Below are positions 1 to 7,567 of a stretch of DNA of 34,238 nt, one piece after another. The position numbers were made by a program, and so were the translations under genes. Under the pieces are notes generated by a model. That model saw only the letters and a program-made list of their open reading frames with translations. It searched no databases and was not told the origin of the DNA. Source of the DNA: Spirochaetales bacterium (GTDB taxonomy: Bacteria; Spirochaetota; Spirochaetia; SZUA-6; JAFGRV01); NCBI GenBank assembly GCA_016935735.1, contig JAFGQK010000251.1:1-34238 (forward strand), read 5' to 3'. Position 1 is the stretch's first letter. Every line of letters begins with the position of its first letter.

Positions 1-86
1 ACATTGGCCGCCAGGTTAATGAGACCAGTATAATAAAAAGAACCTGGATAGCTTGTTAATTGGGTTGTGGGCGTAGCCAACATTAT
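1..86 (+). repeat. Dispersed repeat / possible structured leader, copy 1
   Basis: A 31-base core at 42-72 (starting ACCTGGATAGCTT) recurs at 18766-18796 in the same orientation with two mismatches. In both copies the core is preceded by its own complement: CCAGGTT at 11-17 can pair with AACCTGG at 41-47, leaving a loop of about 23 bases whose sequence is not conserved. Conserved stem with variable loop suggests RNA or single-strand DNA structure. This copy ends 15 bases before the symporter start codon and may be its 5' leader. The left end is cut by the window edge, so the full extent is unknown. I do not recognise a known riboswitch class. Confidence 0.55.
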
Positions 87-101
87 GATTAAGGAAGAAA
101 A

Positions 102-1772
102 ATGAGTGTACTATTCCAATTATTAAACATTCTGGGAAGCCTGGCCATATTCCTTTATGGTATGAAGATTATGAGTGATGGCATACAGAAGATCGCCGGG
201 GAAAAGCTTCATAAAATTCTTGATTATATGACAAAAAACCGTTTTACCGCGGTTCTTACCGGTTTTTTCATTACCTGTATTATCCAGTCATCCTCTGCCA
301 CAACGGTAATGGTGGTGAGTTTTGTCAATGCCGGACTCCTTTCACTGGTAAAAGCAATTGGTGTCATCATGGGGGCAAATATCGGGACGACCATTACCGC
401 CTGGATCGTATCCTTTTTCGGATTCAAATTCAGCCTTGAAGCCGTTTCCCTTCCCTGTATCGGGATCGGGATGTTCTTTATTTTTTCCAAAAGACATAAA
501 AACAGGGATATTGGAGAAATCCTTATAGGTTTTGGACTTCTGTTTCTTGGTTTGAAATTCTTAAAAGATTCAGTCCCGGCTATCAATGAAAAAAATCTTG
601 CATTATTCGAGTTTTTAAAGGATTTTGCAGGCCATGGTATTTTGTCCCGGATATTCTTTATTTTTATTGGTACATTGATTACGATTATTTTACAGTCATC
701 AAGTGCTGCTATGGCCATTACGATTACAATGGCATTTATCGGATGGATTGATTTTCCCATAGCAGCTTCGATTGTACTGGGAGAAAATATCGGGACGACG
801 ATCACTGCCTTTCTTGCATCCCTGAATACAAATGTAAGTGCAAGACGGGCTGCAAGAGCGCATATGCTTTTTAATGTATTCGGGGTTATATGGATGATCT
901 TTTTATTTCCCCTGTTTGAACTCCTTATCAATAGTATTTTACCCGGGGATGTTTCAAACTGTGAGATCATTACCTTCCGGCTTGCTTTGTTTCATACACT
1001 CTTTAATGTTACCAATACATTGATTTTTATCTGGTTTATTCCGGGTTTTGCATGGCTGGTTGAAAAACTGGTCCGGCCGAATGCACGGGATAACGAGACT
1101 ATATACACACTTGAATATTTTTCCGCAGGAATCCAGGATACCCCGGAGATTAATATTATGAAAGCAAAGAATGAAATATCCAAAATGGCCCGTATTACCC
1201 GGGAGATGTTTGTGACGTTTATCAAAATATTTGATAATCCGGATAAAAAACTGCGGGACCTGGTAGAAAGTATCGTGGAGAAAGAAGAATTAACAGACCA
1301 GATGCAGATGGAAATCTCGAAGTATCTTGCAGAATGTGCAAAAGAAAACTTAAATGAAACAAGTGCGGATAATGTCACAGCCCTGTTAAGAATCACTCAT
1401 GAACTTGAAAGTATCGGGGACAGTTGCCTTACGTTGAACTATCTGGCACAGAAGCGTTACAATAAAAAGATTAAACTTTCAAAAATTGCACGCTGGGGAA
1501 TTGATTCTTATTCAAAACAGGTGCTCGAGTTTATTGATTTTTATGTAAGCCACCTGGAAGCGGATTATCATATCTTTAATCTTGAACAGGCATACAGCCT
1601 GGAAGCAGCGATCGATACTTCAAGAAATAAACTCAGGAAAAATGCCCAGAAAAGACTCCAGAAAGGGGCCCAGGTGCGGAGTGAATTGCTTTTTATCGAT
1701 ATTGTCCGGCATTTTGAGCGAATCGGGGACTATTCCTTGAATATTGCCCAGTCTCTTAAGAATATGAAATGA
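102..1772 (+). CDS. Na/Pi-cotransporter family protein with PhoU domain
   Basis: This 556-residue inner-membrane protein belongs to the Na+/phosphate cotransporter (NptA, PF02690) family, which moves phosphate with sodium. It has the family's inverted-repeat signature twice: QSSSATT near residues 62-68 with GANIGTTITAW at 91-101, and QSSSAA near 198-203 with GENIGTTITAF at 227-237. Hydrophobic segments fill residues 1-320. The C-terminal part, about 350-556, is a helical PhoU-like cytoplasmic domain, as in many bacterial members. The start ATG follows a good AAGGAAG ribosome site. The gene is complete and stands alone on the plus strand; the next genes are on the opposite strand. Whether transport is of phosphate or another anion cannot be told from the sequence. 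Confidence 0.9.
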   Translation: MSVLFQLLNILGSLAIFLYGMKIMSDGIQKIAGEKLHKILDYMTKNRFTAVLTGFFITCIIQSSSATTVMVVSFVNAGLLSLVKAIGVIMGANIGTTITAWIVSFFGFKFSLEAVSLPCIGIGMFFIFSKRHKNRDIGEILIGFGLLFLGLKFLKDSVPAINEKNLALFEFLKDFAGHGILSRIFFIFIGTLITIILQSSSAAMAITITMAFIGWIDFPIAASIVLGENIGTTITAFLASLNTNVSARRAARAHMLFNVFGVIWMIFLFPLFELLINSILPGDVSNCEIITFRLALFHTLFNVTNTLIFIWFIPGFAWLVEKLVRPNARDNETIYTLEYFSAGIQDTPEINIMKAKNEISKMARITREMFVTFIKIFDNPDKKLRDLVESIVEKEELTDQMQMEISKYLAECAKENLNETSADNVTALLRITHELESIGDSCLTLNYLAQKRYNKKIKLSKIARWGIDSYSKQVLEFIDFYVSHLEADYHIFNLEQAYSLEAAIDTSRNKLRKNAQKRLQKGAQVRSELLFIDIVRHFERIGDYSLNIAQSLKNMK

Positions 1773-1850
1773 AGCCAGCGAGTCAGAGGAACAGCGAGCC
1801 AGAGGATAAGCAATCCAGAAAGTCAGAAAGCCAGATGACATTGAATCACA
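1773..1850. other. Gene-free low-complexity spacer
   Basis: Short purine-rich words built around GCCAG, CAGA and AGTCAGA recur irregularly. There is no terminator hairpin with a T-run behind the symporter gene and no coding signal. This stretch marks the left edge of the minus-strand accessory block. Confidence 0.4.
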
Positions 1851-2006
1851 TTATAGATTTCTTACAATAATCCATTGGGATTGGCCGGTATATAAAAAGT
1901 TCGTATCGGCTTCTTTTATCTTAAAGAGATTAACTTTATTTATATACAATTCCACTGCTTTATGAGAATATCCTGATTTCTTTAATAGAATTTCTATTTC
2001 ACTCAT
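1851..2006 (-). pseudogene. Short stub, possibly truncated Fe-S scaffold-like protein
   Basis: A 51-codon reading frame starts with ATG after a GGAAG ribosome site. It encodes MSEIEILLKKSGYSHKAVEL and continues through YINKVN to FLYTG before ending in an unrelated-looking QSQWIIVRNL tail. The first 41 residues resemble, from memory, the start of small NifU/IscU-like scaffold proteins, in which a Cys-containing TGPCGD-type motif would follow exactly where this frame changes character. I infer a 5' fragment of a longer gene cut at that point. It could instead be a genuine small protein. The family assignment is weak. Confidence 0.35.
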
Positions 2007-2023
2007 ATGAGCTTCCTTTCACC

Positions 2024-2264
2024 TTATTTTTGTTTAATCTTAAAGTATATTATTTGAGTTATCCCGGATAAAAACCATATCAAAGGGATTCTTTTTATAT
2101 TCATGACGCAGGCTATGCCCGCAACCAAAAATGATGTGATTTCCAAATGCCTGCGTTCGGCTATTAAGTCTCATTTTCTTGTTAAAAAACAAAAAAATAA
2201 GACTTAATAGCATATGCAACCTGGATAAACATCCTTTTTCAGTGATGAACAATTCCATAATCAA
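2024..2264 (-). pseudogene. Unrecognised composite remnant region
   Basis: One frame is open over the whole stretch (74 codons, stop at 2040) but resembles nothing I know. It runs through an almost perfect 23-bp inverted repeat. An overlapping frame ending at 2024 reads as a hydrophobic C-terminal segment with a charged end (VAGIACVMNIKRIPLIWFL then KIKQK), like the last helix of a small membrane protein, but it has no start. Given the metK remnant just upstream and the stub just downstream, this is most simply more gene debris. No function is assigned. Confidence 0.25.
2161..2210 (-). repeat. 23-bp inverted repeat (hairpin)
   Basis: Arms at 2161-2183 and 2188-2210 are complementary at 21 of 23 positions around a 4-base loop. 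The two exceptions are G-U wobbles when the minus strand is transcribed. Each arm begins or ends with CTATTAAGTCT or its complement. There is no trailing T-run on the minus strand, so it is not a textbook terminator. A small palindromic mobile element or an RNA processing hairpin are alternatives. Confidence 0.6.
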
Positions 2265-2327
2265 ATCATCTTTTTAAACAGTTACTTTCTTAGTTTCTTA
2301 TAGAAATTCTCAACCATACCGATATGC

Positions 2328-2490
2328 TTAACCATTTTTCTCCCTTAAAGCTCCTGTTAATTCTTCTGCATTGTCCGTTTTCCCCCGGCTAAAGTCTTTT
2401 CTCCCGGAATGTCTGCGGGCAGCCGTTTGCCAATAAACAGGCTGTTTGAGATTCAGATGTAAATAAATAATTATTATCTGTCATACTCAT
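2328..2490 (-). pseudogene. metK: metK remnant with large internal deletion
   Basis: S-adenosylmethionine synthetase is normally about 380-400 residues. Here the minus strand starts with ATG after a GGGAG site and reads MSMTDNNYLFTSES, the conserved N-terminus of MetK, and then loses frame. The +1-shifted frame overlapping it reads LNLKQPVYWQTAARRHSGR and then KDFSRGKTDNAEELTGALRE to a stop, the conserved MetK C-terminus (family form: L-R-P-I-Y-R-x-T-A-A-Y-G-H-F-G-R). The two ends overlap on the 8 bases CTGAATCT, which read as part of TSES in one frame and LNL in the other. About 340 codons, including all catalytic residues, are missing. The remnant is non-functional. Confidence 0.8.
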
Positions 2491-2496
2491 CTCCCA

Positions 2497-3447
2497 TTAT
2501 TTTATTGAATAATAAAGTGTATGATTGTGTTCCTGGTAAACGATATCTTCATTCTTTACTAATTCCTCGATATATTTTATAATCTCGTTTTTATGAAGAT
2601 TCAATCCAGCTGCAATATCATCCAGAGAACAAGGTCTTCTTTTTAGCAGGTTTATTATTTCCTCTTTTGTTATTTTCATGTAATTTTCATCTGTTGATCT
2701 TGAGAAATCGGATATTATCTCGACATTACCATCGAAATATTTTGATAGTTCCACCATTTGATTGCCAGGGACCGAGAAAGCGAAAGATTCAGCCGGAGGT
2801 CGTTTGACAGTATTCAACTGAATCTTAGCCGGGTTTATTTTTTTTATGATTTCATTTATACTCAAAACTTCTGATTGAATAGAAGTAACACCATTTAATA
2901 AAAACACTTCCAGCCAGATTTTGCCTCGATACATATTTGAAAATTTGATAATTCCATTCGCGACTTTCTCGAAAGATAATTCTTTGCATGGACGATTTAC
3001 ATAACGGAATATATCTTCTTTTCCTGCATCCAGAGAAGGGATAACTAAATCGGCATTTTTTAATTCCTTCCGGACGTTGCTGTCCCATAACAAAGAACCA
3101 TTTGTAAGAATGGCAATCGGTATATTTGTCATTTTCTTTATTTGATTAATTAATTCCCTCAACTCCAGACATAATGTAGGCTCTCCTGAGCCCGATAAGG
3201 TAATGTAATCAATTTTAATATCATCCTCTAATTTTTGTTTAAGTTCGTTTATTATTTTAAAGACAGGTACGAATTCTTTTCTTGTTATTGTTTTATTTGT
3301 TGTCCTCCCAAGCTGGCAGTAAATACAATCATACGAGCATGTTTTAAAAGGGACAACATCAATACCCAGGGAAAATCCCAGACGTCTCGATGGTACAGGT
3401 CCGAAAATATATTGATAGTTATAATTATTTTCTTTCATATCAGTCAT
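2497..3447 (-). CDS. Radical SAM protein, COG0731-like, with winged-helix tail
   Basis: The 316-residue protein carries a radical-SAM cluster motif CSYDCIYC at residues 37-44 (CxxxCxxC), preceded by FGPVPSRRLGFSLGID, which is typical of the COG0731 group of Fe-S oxidoreductases distantly related to wyosine-base enzymes. SGSGEPT (about residue 105) and a SAM-binding barrel follow. The last 60 residues, from ITKEEIINLL, form a small helical DNA-binding-like or winged-helix domain. Its start ATGA overlaps the stop of the upstream MinD-fusion gene, so the two are translationally coupled. Members are commonly found beside MinD/ferredoxin ATPases and NifX-like proteins in anaerobes; the substrate is unknown. 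The protein looks complete. Confidence 0.85.
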   Translation of the reverse strand: MTDMKENNYNYQYIFGPVPSRRLGFSLGIDVVPFKTCSYDCIYCQLGRTTNKTITRKEFVPVFKIINELKQKLEDDIKIDYITLSGSGEPTLCLELRELINQIKKMTNIPIAILTNGSLLWDSNVRKELKNADLVIPSLDAGKEDIFRYVNRPCKELSFEKVANGIIKFSNMYRGKIWLEVFLLNGVTSIQSEVLSINEIIKKINPAKIQLNTVKRPPAESFAFSVPGNQMVELSKYFDGNVEIISDFSRSTDENYMKITKEEIINLLKRRPCSLDDIAAGLNLHKNEIIKYIEELVKNEDIVYQEHNHTLYYSIK

Positions 3448-5302
3448 GATTAAAACAGGTATTCTTGATATTTTCCCAGATATTTCTAATCTGCTTTGTC
3501 ATTTCATTGTCGGTATATTCAATTACTGAAATGCCTTCCATTTGAGCTTTTGTCATAGCTTTGTCATAGGGAATTTCACCTAAAAAATCCGATCCTGATT
3601 TTTCTGCTATCTCTTTTATTTCTTCTGATTTTTCCGGATTTAAATCATATTTATTAACTATAATACCCGATTTGATCTTGAAAAAATCGATAACATCCAG
3701 AACCCGCTTTAAATCATGAATACCGGAAACAGTAGGTTCTGTAACAACTAAAACATAATCCGTCCCGGTAATGGAGGCAATGACAGGACAACCTGTTCCC
3801 GGGGAACCGTCTATTATCGATTTATTCAGCCCATGAGAGGCTGCCAGGTTATTCTTTTTACTTCTTATTAATGATACCAGTTTACCGGAATTTTCTTCGG
3901 AAGCACCCAGCTTTGCATGACTCATAGGTCCGAACCTTGTTTCTGAAACAAACCACTGTCCATTTATTGCAGTCTTGAATGTTACGGCATCAAACCTGCA
4001 GACAAGTCCGCAAACGCCGCAGCCTTCACAGGAGGTGGGATCAATTTCATAGACAATGCTGTTATTATAGGAAGTTTCAAAAATGGCACCGAACCGGCAT
4101 TCCCCGAAACATGCACCGCAGGCACTACATTTTGCAGGATCGATTTCAGCAACCTCGCCTCCGGAGAAAACGCCGCTCTCTTTTAACTCGGGTTTCAAAA
4201 CAAGATGCAGATCGGCAGCATCCACATCACAATCAGATATGGCAATATCTTTCTGGTCAAATAATGTTGACAGAGCACAAAAACTCGCAACTAACGAAGT
4301 TTTTCCTGTACCGCCTTTTCCGCTGATAACGACGAGTTCCTTACCGGCAATAGCGTTGTTTCTGCTTTGAGAGACATTGCTTTCAATCTTTTGAGTATTT
4401 GTATCCTGTAATTTTAATTTTAGAGGCTTTCTGCCGGTATTTCTTCCTTCCTGTGCCATTGTTATTATTTTTAAAGCTATATCCTTAAAAAGTGATTCAT
4501 AGTGGGGCATCCTGTCTACTACCAGATCACCAACCGAATAACATTCTGCAATCTCACGCATATCCGGGATTTCCCCGATTATTTCAAGACCTTCCTTCGT
4601 GCAATAATCTTTTAGATCGTTATTGAAGTATTCTGCCCGATTCACGATAACGGCAGGTTCCTTTCCCAGTTCCCTGCACATATCCACGGCCAGCTTTAAA
4701 TCATTTATGCCAAAGGGTGTCGGATCTGTTACCAGCACGCATAAATCGGTATTTTTCACTGTTTCAACAACAGGACACGCTGTGCCGGGTGATGAATCCA
4801 GTATATTGATATTTTCTCCTGAATGTTCTTTTACTTTTTTAATCAAACGGGGTGACATGCCTCCTTCGCCGGTTTCAAGTAAGGCATAATGAAAATCTAT
4901 ATTTCCGCTTTTACCGGAAAGCAGAACACCTATTTTTCTATCTTTTTCTATAATGGCATCTTCCGGACATACAATTGTACAGGCTCCGCAGATGTGGCAT
5001 AAATTCTTAAAAAATAATACAGAATTATTAATTAGCGCTAGAGCATTGTATTTGCAGGCTTCAACGCATTTCCCGCAGGAAGTACATTTATTTTCATCTA
5101 TACCCATCGGGGAGAGGAGCATGACATCTTTTTGGGTTGTTATTTCCGGTTTAAGAAAGAGATGTCCGTTAGGTTCTTCAACATCACAATCAAGATAGCA
5201 GACCTTTTTACCCATTTTTTCAAGCACCCTGGCAATGTTCGTCGATATGAAAGTCTTTCCTGTTCCGCCTTTCCCGCTTGAAATAGCAATATTCAATTTC
5301 AT
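3440..5302 (-). CDS. Tandem-fused MinD-superfamily ATPase with inserted ferredoxins
   Basis: This 620-residue protein is two complete MinD/NBP35-like P-loop ATPases in one chain. Half 1 (1-285) has Walker A GKGGTGKT at 10-17, two 4Fe-4S motifs with Cys 73/76/79/83 and 102/105/108/112, and SSPGTACPV at 170-178. Half 2 (322-620) has GKGGTGKT at 328-335, Cys 392/395/398/402 and 425/428/431/435, and DGSPGTGCPV near 498-507. A polar linker of about 35 residues joins them. In other anaerobes these are, as far as I know, two adjacent genes. The likely role is ATP-dependent Fe-S or metal-cofactor carriage or electron transfer in the cytoplasm. The start follows an AAGGAG site. The radical-SAM gene follows with overlapping stop/start. 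Confidence 0.88.
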   Translation of the reverse strand: MKLNIAISSGKGGTGKTFISTNIARVLEKMGKKVCYLDCDVEEPNGHLFLKPEITTQKDVMLLSPMGIDENKCTSCGKCVEACKYNALALINNSVLFFKNLCHICGACTIVCPEDAIIEKDRKIGVLLSGKSGNIDFHYALLETGEGGMSPRLIKKVKEHSGENINILDSSPGTACPVVETVKNTDLCVLVTDPTPFGINDLKLAVDMCRELGKEPAVIVNRAEYFNNDLKDYCTKEGLEIIGEIPDMREIAECYSVGDLVVDRMPHYESLFKDIALKIITMAQEGRNTGRKPLKLKLQDTNTQKIESNVSQSRNNAIAGKELVVISGKGGTGKTSLVASFCALSTLFDQKDIAISDCDVDAADLHLVLKPELKESGVFSGGEVAEIDPAKCSACGACFGECRFGAIFETSYNNSIVYEIDPTSCEGCGVCGLVCRFDAVTFKTAINGQWFVSETRFGPMSHAKLGASEENSGKLVSLIRSKKNNLAASHGLNKSIIDGSPGTGCPVIASITGTDYVLVVTEPTVSGIHDLKRVLDVIDFFKIKSGIIVNKYDLNPEKSEEIKEIAEKSGSDFLGEIPYDKAMTKAQMEGISVIEYTDNEMTKQIRNIWENIKNTCFNHD

Positions 5303-5371
5303 CTTCTACTCCTTTTACAAGTTTATAATTGGAAGCTCTATGGCTCGAAGAGACATCGAGCAATACCCTTT

Positions 5372-5644
5372 TTATTTATCACAGGGTGGTTTATCACATG
5401 GTGTCTCACGACCACAGCAAGTCTGATTTCTGCCGCACCGTGTTTTATTTTGATTTAGGTTCTGCGTTTTATAATCGGTAGAATGGAATCCGCTTCCTTT
5501 AAAAATAATTCCGATACCGCCACTTACAAGCCTTTTTACAGATCCATTACAAAGAGGACAAACCCTTACCGGATCATCCATCATTCCCTGCATCTGTTCA
5601 AAGGAGTATCCGCAATTATCACATTTATATTCATATATTGGCAT
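5372..5644 (-). CDS. FmdB-family zinc ribbon protein
   Basis: The 90-residue protein begins MPIYEYKCDNCG, the hallmark of the FmdB/CxxC small zinc-ribbon family. Zinc ligands are Cys 8, 11, 29 and 32. After the ribbon comes GSGFHSTDY, also family-typical, and then an unusual Cys-rich tail (CGRNQTCCGRETPCDKPPCD) that could bind metal. I chose the ATG at 5644 because an AGGAGG ribosome site lies just upstream; an ATG 11 codons earlier lacks one. It lies 69 bases upstream of the MinD fusion in the same direction. The function of FmdB proteins is not settled; a regulatory role was originally proposed. Confidence 0.85.
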   Translation of the reverse strand: MPIYEYKCDNCGYSFEQMQGMMDDPVRVCPLCNGSVKRLVSGGIGIIFKGSGFHSTDYKTQNLNQNKTRCGRNQTCCGRETPCDKPPCDK

Positions 5645-5708
5645 TTTTTGCCTCCTCTCCTTACTTTGCTTTACCATTACTTCAGATATGGTCGTATCCA
5701 GATAGACC

Positions 5709-6629
5709 TTAAATAAACGGCTTGATCATTTTCTCGATTTCCTTCTTTGATATTGCGCCAACAACTCTCTCTCCCACCTCGCCATTTTTAAAAACCAGGC
5801 AATTGTAAAGATTTAGAAAATATAAAATAAACCCGATACCAAGACCGATTATCAGGTTAAATATTTTTATTAAAATGGAATCCTTAATAGAATAAGATAA
5901 TAAAGGCAGCATCCCGTGTCCATCCTGGACAATCGAACTTGCCATTAACACCGAAAAGGGGACTAAACTTCTGGAAAATAGCAGTACGAATACGAGATGA
6001 GGTCCTGATTCGGGAATTAATCCGACAAGCCCTGCCCGGAGGGGAGGTGGTTCAACCGATACAGGGATATATGGATTGCGTCGTATGCTTTCCGTTGGCA
6101 GTCCCAATAAAAAATGACTCATAGCGGTGTTACCGGCACATACAATAGCTGTTATATCTTTCAAATTTATTTTTTTACCATTTGCAATATTGTGTATTAA
6201 ATCATTGATATCCTTAATCAATAACCTCTGAAGTTCAAAAGAACCTTTCTTTGTTAATGGAGATATTGTATATTTTCTTTCATTAGTCTGATAGTGCAAA
6301 TCTATGAATCTTTTCGTATCTTCATTTTCTGCTGTCCTGTCCTGTACCATGGTTTCTTCTGGAATTTCAACTATAAGATCGCTTTTAATGGTTGTCATGC
6401 AGGTCAGGACATAGCCTTTGTGAATCTCCTCATGTGCAAGTTTTTTTGTAATACCCCCGGAAACATTTCCGTTCAAAATAATCATTTTGCAGCGCCCACA
6501 GATACCATCACCACCGCACAGATTATTGATGGTTATAGATGCCTTTGAAACTGCTTCTAAAAGAGTTGTATCCTCCTGTACTGCAACTTCTCTGTTTTGA
6601 GGTAAGAATCTAATCCTGCATTCATTCAT
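5709..6629 (-). pseudogene. Three-part chimera: RamA-like N-terminus, permease tail, thioredoxin tail
   Basis: The open frame of 306 codons looks intact but is a mosaic. Residues 1-205 are the start of a RamA-type reductive activator of corrinoid proteins: a 2Fe-2S domain (CGGDGICGRC) and the opening of the ASKHA-like DUF4445 domain (CAGNTAMSHFLLGLP). At GLVGLIPESGPHLVF the sequence becomes the C-terminal part of a 10-TM heavy-metal exporter or putative manganese transporter (ArsP_2-like; SSIVQDGHGMLPLL, hydrophobic helix after it). The last 35 residues, LVFKNGEVGERVVGAISKKE, are a thioredoxin C-terminus without the CGPC site. RamA proteins are usually above 500 residues. Both joins happen to be in frame. 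I infer successive deletions across several co-directional genes; a working fusion is unlikely. Confidence 0.75.
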
Positions 6630-6642
6630 ATTATTTCTATTT

Positions 6643-6858
6643 TTATTCCCTCATCATTTTTGCACCGCACTTTGGACATATCTCGTTATAACAGGGGACA
6701 CCCTGCCGGTGAGCTATCTTTTCTCCGCAGGACGGACATATGCAATTTCCCGAAGGTCCGGCACCTGAACGATTTCCCTTATTTCTTCCTCGTCCGGTGC
6801 CGAAACCTGTTCCGCTGCCGCCTCCTCCATAGGGGCCTGTTCCATCTCCTTGTGGCAT
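6643..6858 (-). CDS. Small Gly-rich zinc-ribbon protein (MPQGDGTGP type)
   Basis: The 71-residue protein opens with MPQGDGTGP, followed by a Gly/Arg/Ser-rich linker (residues 10-36) and a C-terminal zinc ribbon with CPSC near 41-44 and CPKC near 61-64, plus extra Cys at 39 and 56. It belongs to a group of small proteins found beside NifX-like and MinD/ferredoxin genes in anaerobes; the biochemical role is unknown. It starts 1 base after the stop of the NifX-like gene and its AAGGAGG ribosome site lies inside that gene, so the two are co-translated. Confidence 0.75.
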   Translation of the reverse strand: MPQGDGTGPYGGGGSGTGFGTGRGRNKGNRSGAGPSGNCICPSCGEKIAHRQGVPCYNEICPKCGAKMMRE

Positions 6859-6859
6859 T

Positions 6860-7234
6860 TTAATTTCCTCCTTTCATTCCAGAAGGTGAACCGACAGTCG
6901 GCTCACCGGTAGATTCCCATTCACCATTCCTGTATTTATTGATAGCGTCTTTTACCAATCCGGATATACCGGAGATGATTTGAATTTTTGCAGCTTTTAA
7001 CGTTTGAAAGGCATTAGGGCCAACATTTCCTGTTAAAACCGCTTTTACACCTTTAGCACTCATAAGTTGTCCCGACTGGATTCCTGCTCCGCCGCTCGAT
7101 TGGGTACTGGCATTGTCGATTGCTTCAAAATCCATAGTTTCCGGATCTGCAATAATAAAATAAGCACACCTTCCAAATCCCGGATCTACCTGCGATTCAA
7201 GGGTGTTTCCCCGGGATGTAATACATATTTTCAC
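6860..7234 (-). CDS. NifX/NifB-associated dinitrogenase-cofactor-type protein
   Basis: The 124-residue protein is a complete member of the dinitrogenase iron-molybdenum cofactor biosynthesis (NifX/NafY, PF02579) family: MKICITSRGNTLESQVDPGF, then FGRCAYFIIAD, the central SGGAGIQSG and the LTGNVGPNAFQTLKAA core, ending in a Gly-rich tail. These domains bind Fe-S or FeMo-cofactor-like clusters; stand-alone copies occur in anaerobes that lack nitrogenase, where the role is unclear. No nif structural genes are visible here. It sits upstream of the zinc-ribbon gene and downstream of a broken paralogue. Confidence 0.85.
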   Translation of the reverse strand: MKICITSRGNTLESQVDPGFGRCAYFIIADPETMDFEAIDNASTQSSGGAGIQSGQLMSAKGVKAVLTGNVGPNAFQTLKAAKIQIISGISGLVKDAINKYRNGEWESTGEPTVGSPSGMKGGN

Positions 7235-7259
7235 ATCGTCCTCCTCATCTTACCATTGT

Positions 7260-7482
7260 TTAGTGGTCATGTTCGTCATGATCACATTCTGTTTTATCGA
7301 TTCCGTAACCTTTACCAGCACCCGGGGTACAGAGTGATTCACCTTCCCGGATCGTACCATTACAAATCTGATTCAAATCCCATTTTTCCGTCTACAAAAA
7401 AGATAAAATAAGCGCATTCGTCAAAATCATTATCCATTCCCGAAATCGGGCTGGGACTTTTTGCTGTAATACAAATTTTCAT
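7260..7482 (-). pseudogene. Broken NifX-like paralogue
   Basis: The minus strand starts MKICITAKSPSPISGMDNDF, then ECAYFIFFVDGK, matching the beginning of the intact NifX-like neighbour, but stops at 7360. In another frame the continuation reads ICNGTIREGESLCTPGAG, then KGYGIDKTECDHDEHDH and a stop at 7260, a plausible His/Cys-rich C-terminus of such a protein. The Gly-rich core that carries the cofactor site in the intact copy is absent. I infer an out-of-frame internal deletion of roughly 50-60 codons. The start codon lies 35 bases beyond the terminator-like hairpin of the upstream gene. Confidence 0.65.
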
Positions 7483-7516
7483 ATAACTATCCAATTGGTC
7501 ATTTTAGAAAAAGAAG

Positions 7517-7559
7517 GATCCCTTACTCACCTGTTTTTATACAGGTGAGTTACGGGATC
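7517..7559 (-). terminator. Rho-independent terminator-like hairpin
   Basis: An 18-bp stem with one imperfection (arms GATCCC...CACCTGT and ACAGGTGAG...GGGATC) around a 7-base A-rich loop is followed on the minus strand by CTTCTTTTTCT. It lies 8 bases beyond the stop of the MPGGDGTGP gene and before the broken NifX gene, so it would end or attenuate transcription of the Gly-rich gene pair. Confidence 0.75.
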
Positions 7560-7567
7560 ACTTGAAC

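Noticed and set aside
1-86. tRNA or a known riboswitch in the repeat element
   Set aside because: No cloverleaf or T-loop sequence, and I could not match the conserved bases to a riboswitch consensus I know.
224-970. Long minus-strand open frame of 248 codons inside the symporter gene
   Set aside because: It is antisense to a clear membrane transporter gene and its product resembles no family; the composition is what the complement of hydrophobic codons gives.
2040-2264. 74-codon frame as a real small gene
   Set aside because: It reads through the inverted repeat and lies between remnants, has no family resemblance, and an overlapping frame gives an equally plausible fragment; kept only as debris.
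6860-7234. Evidence for nitrogen fixation from the NifX-like gene
   Set aside because: No nifHDK or nifB-type gene is present, and stand-alone NifX-like proteins occur widely in non-fixing anaerobes.
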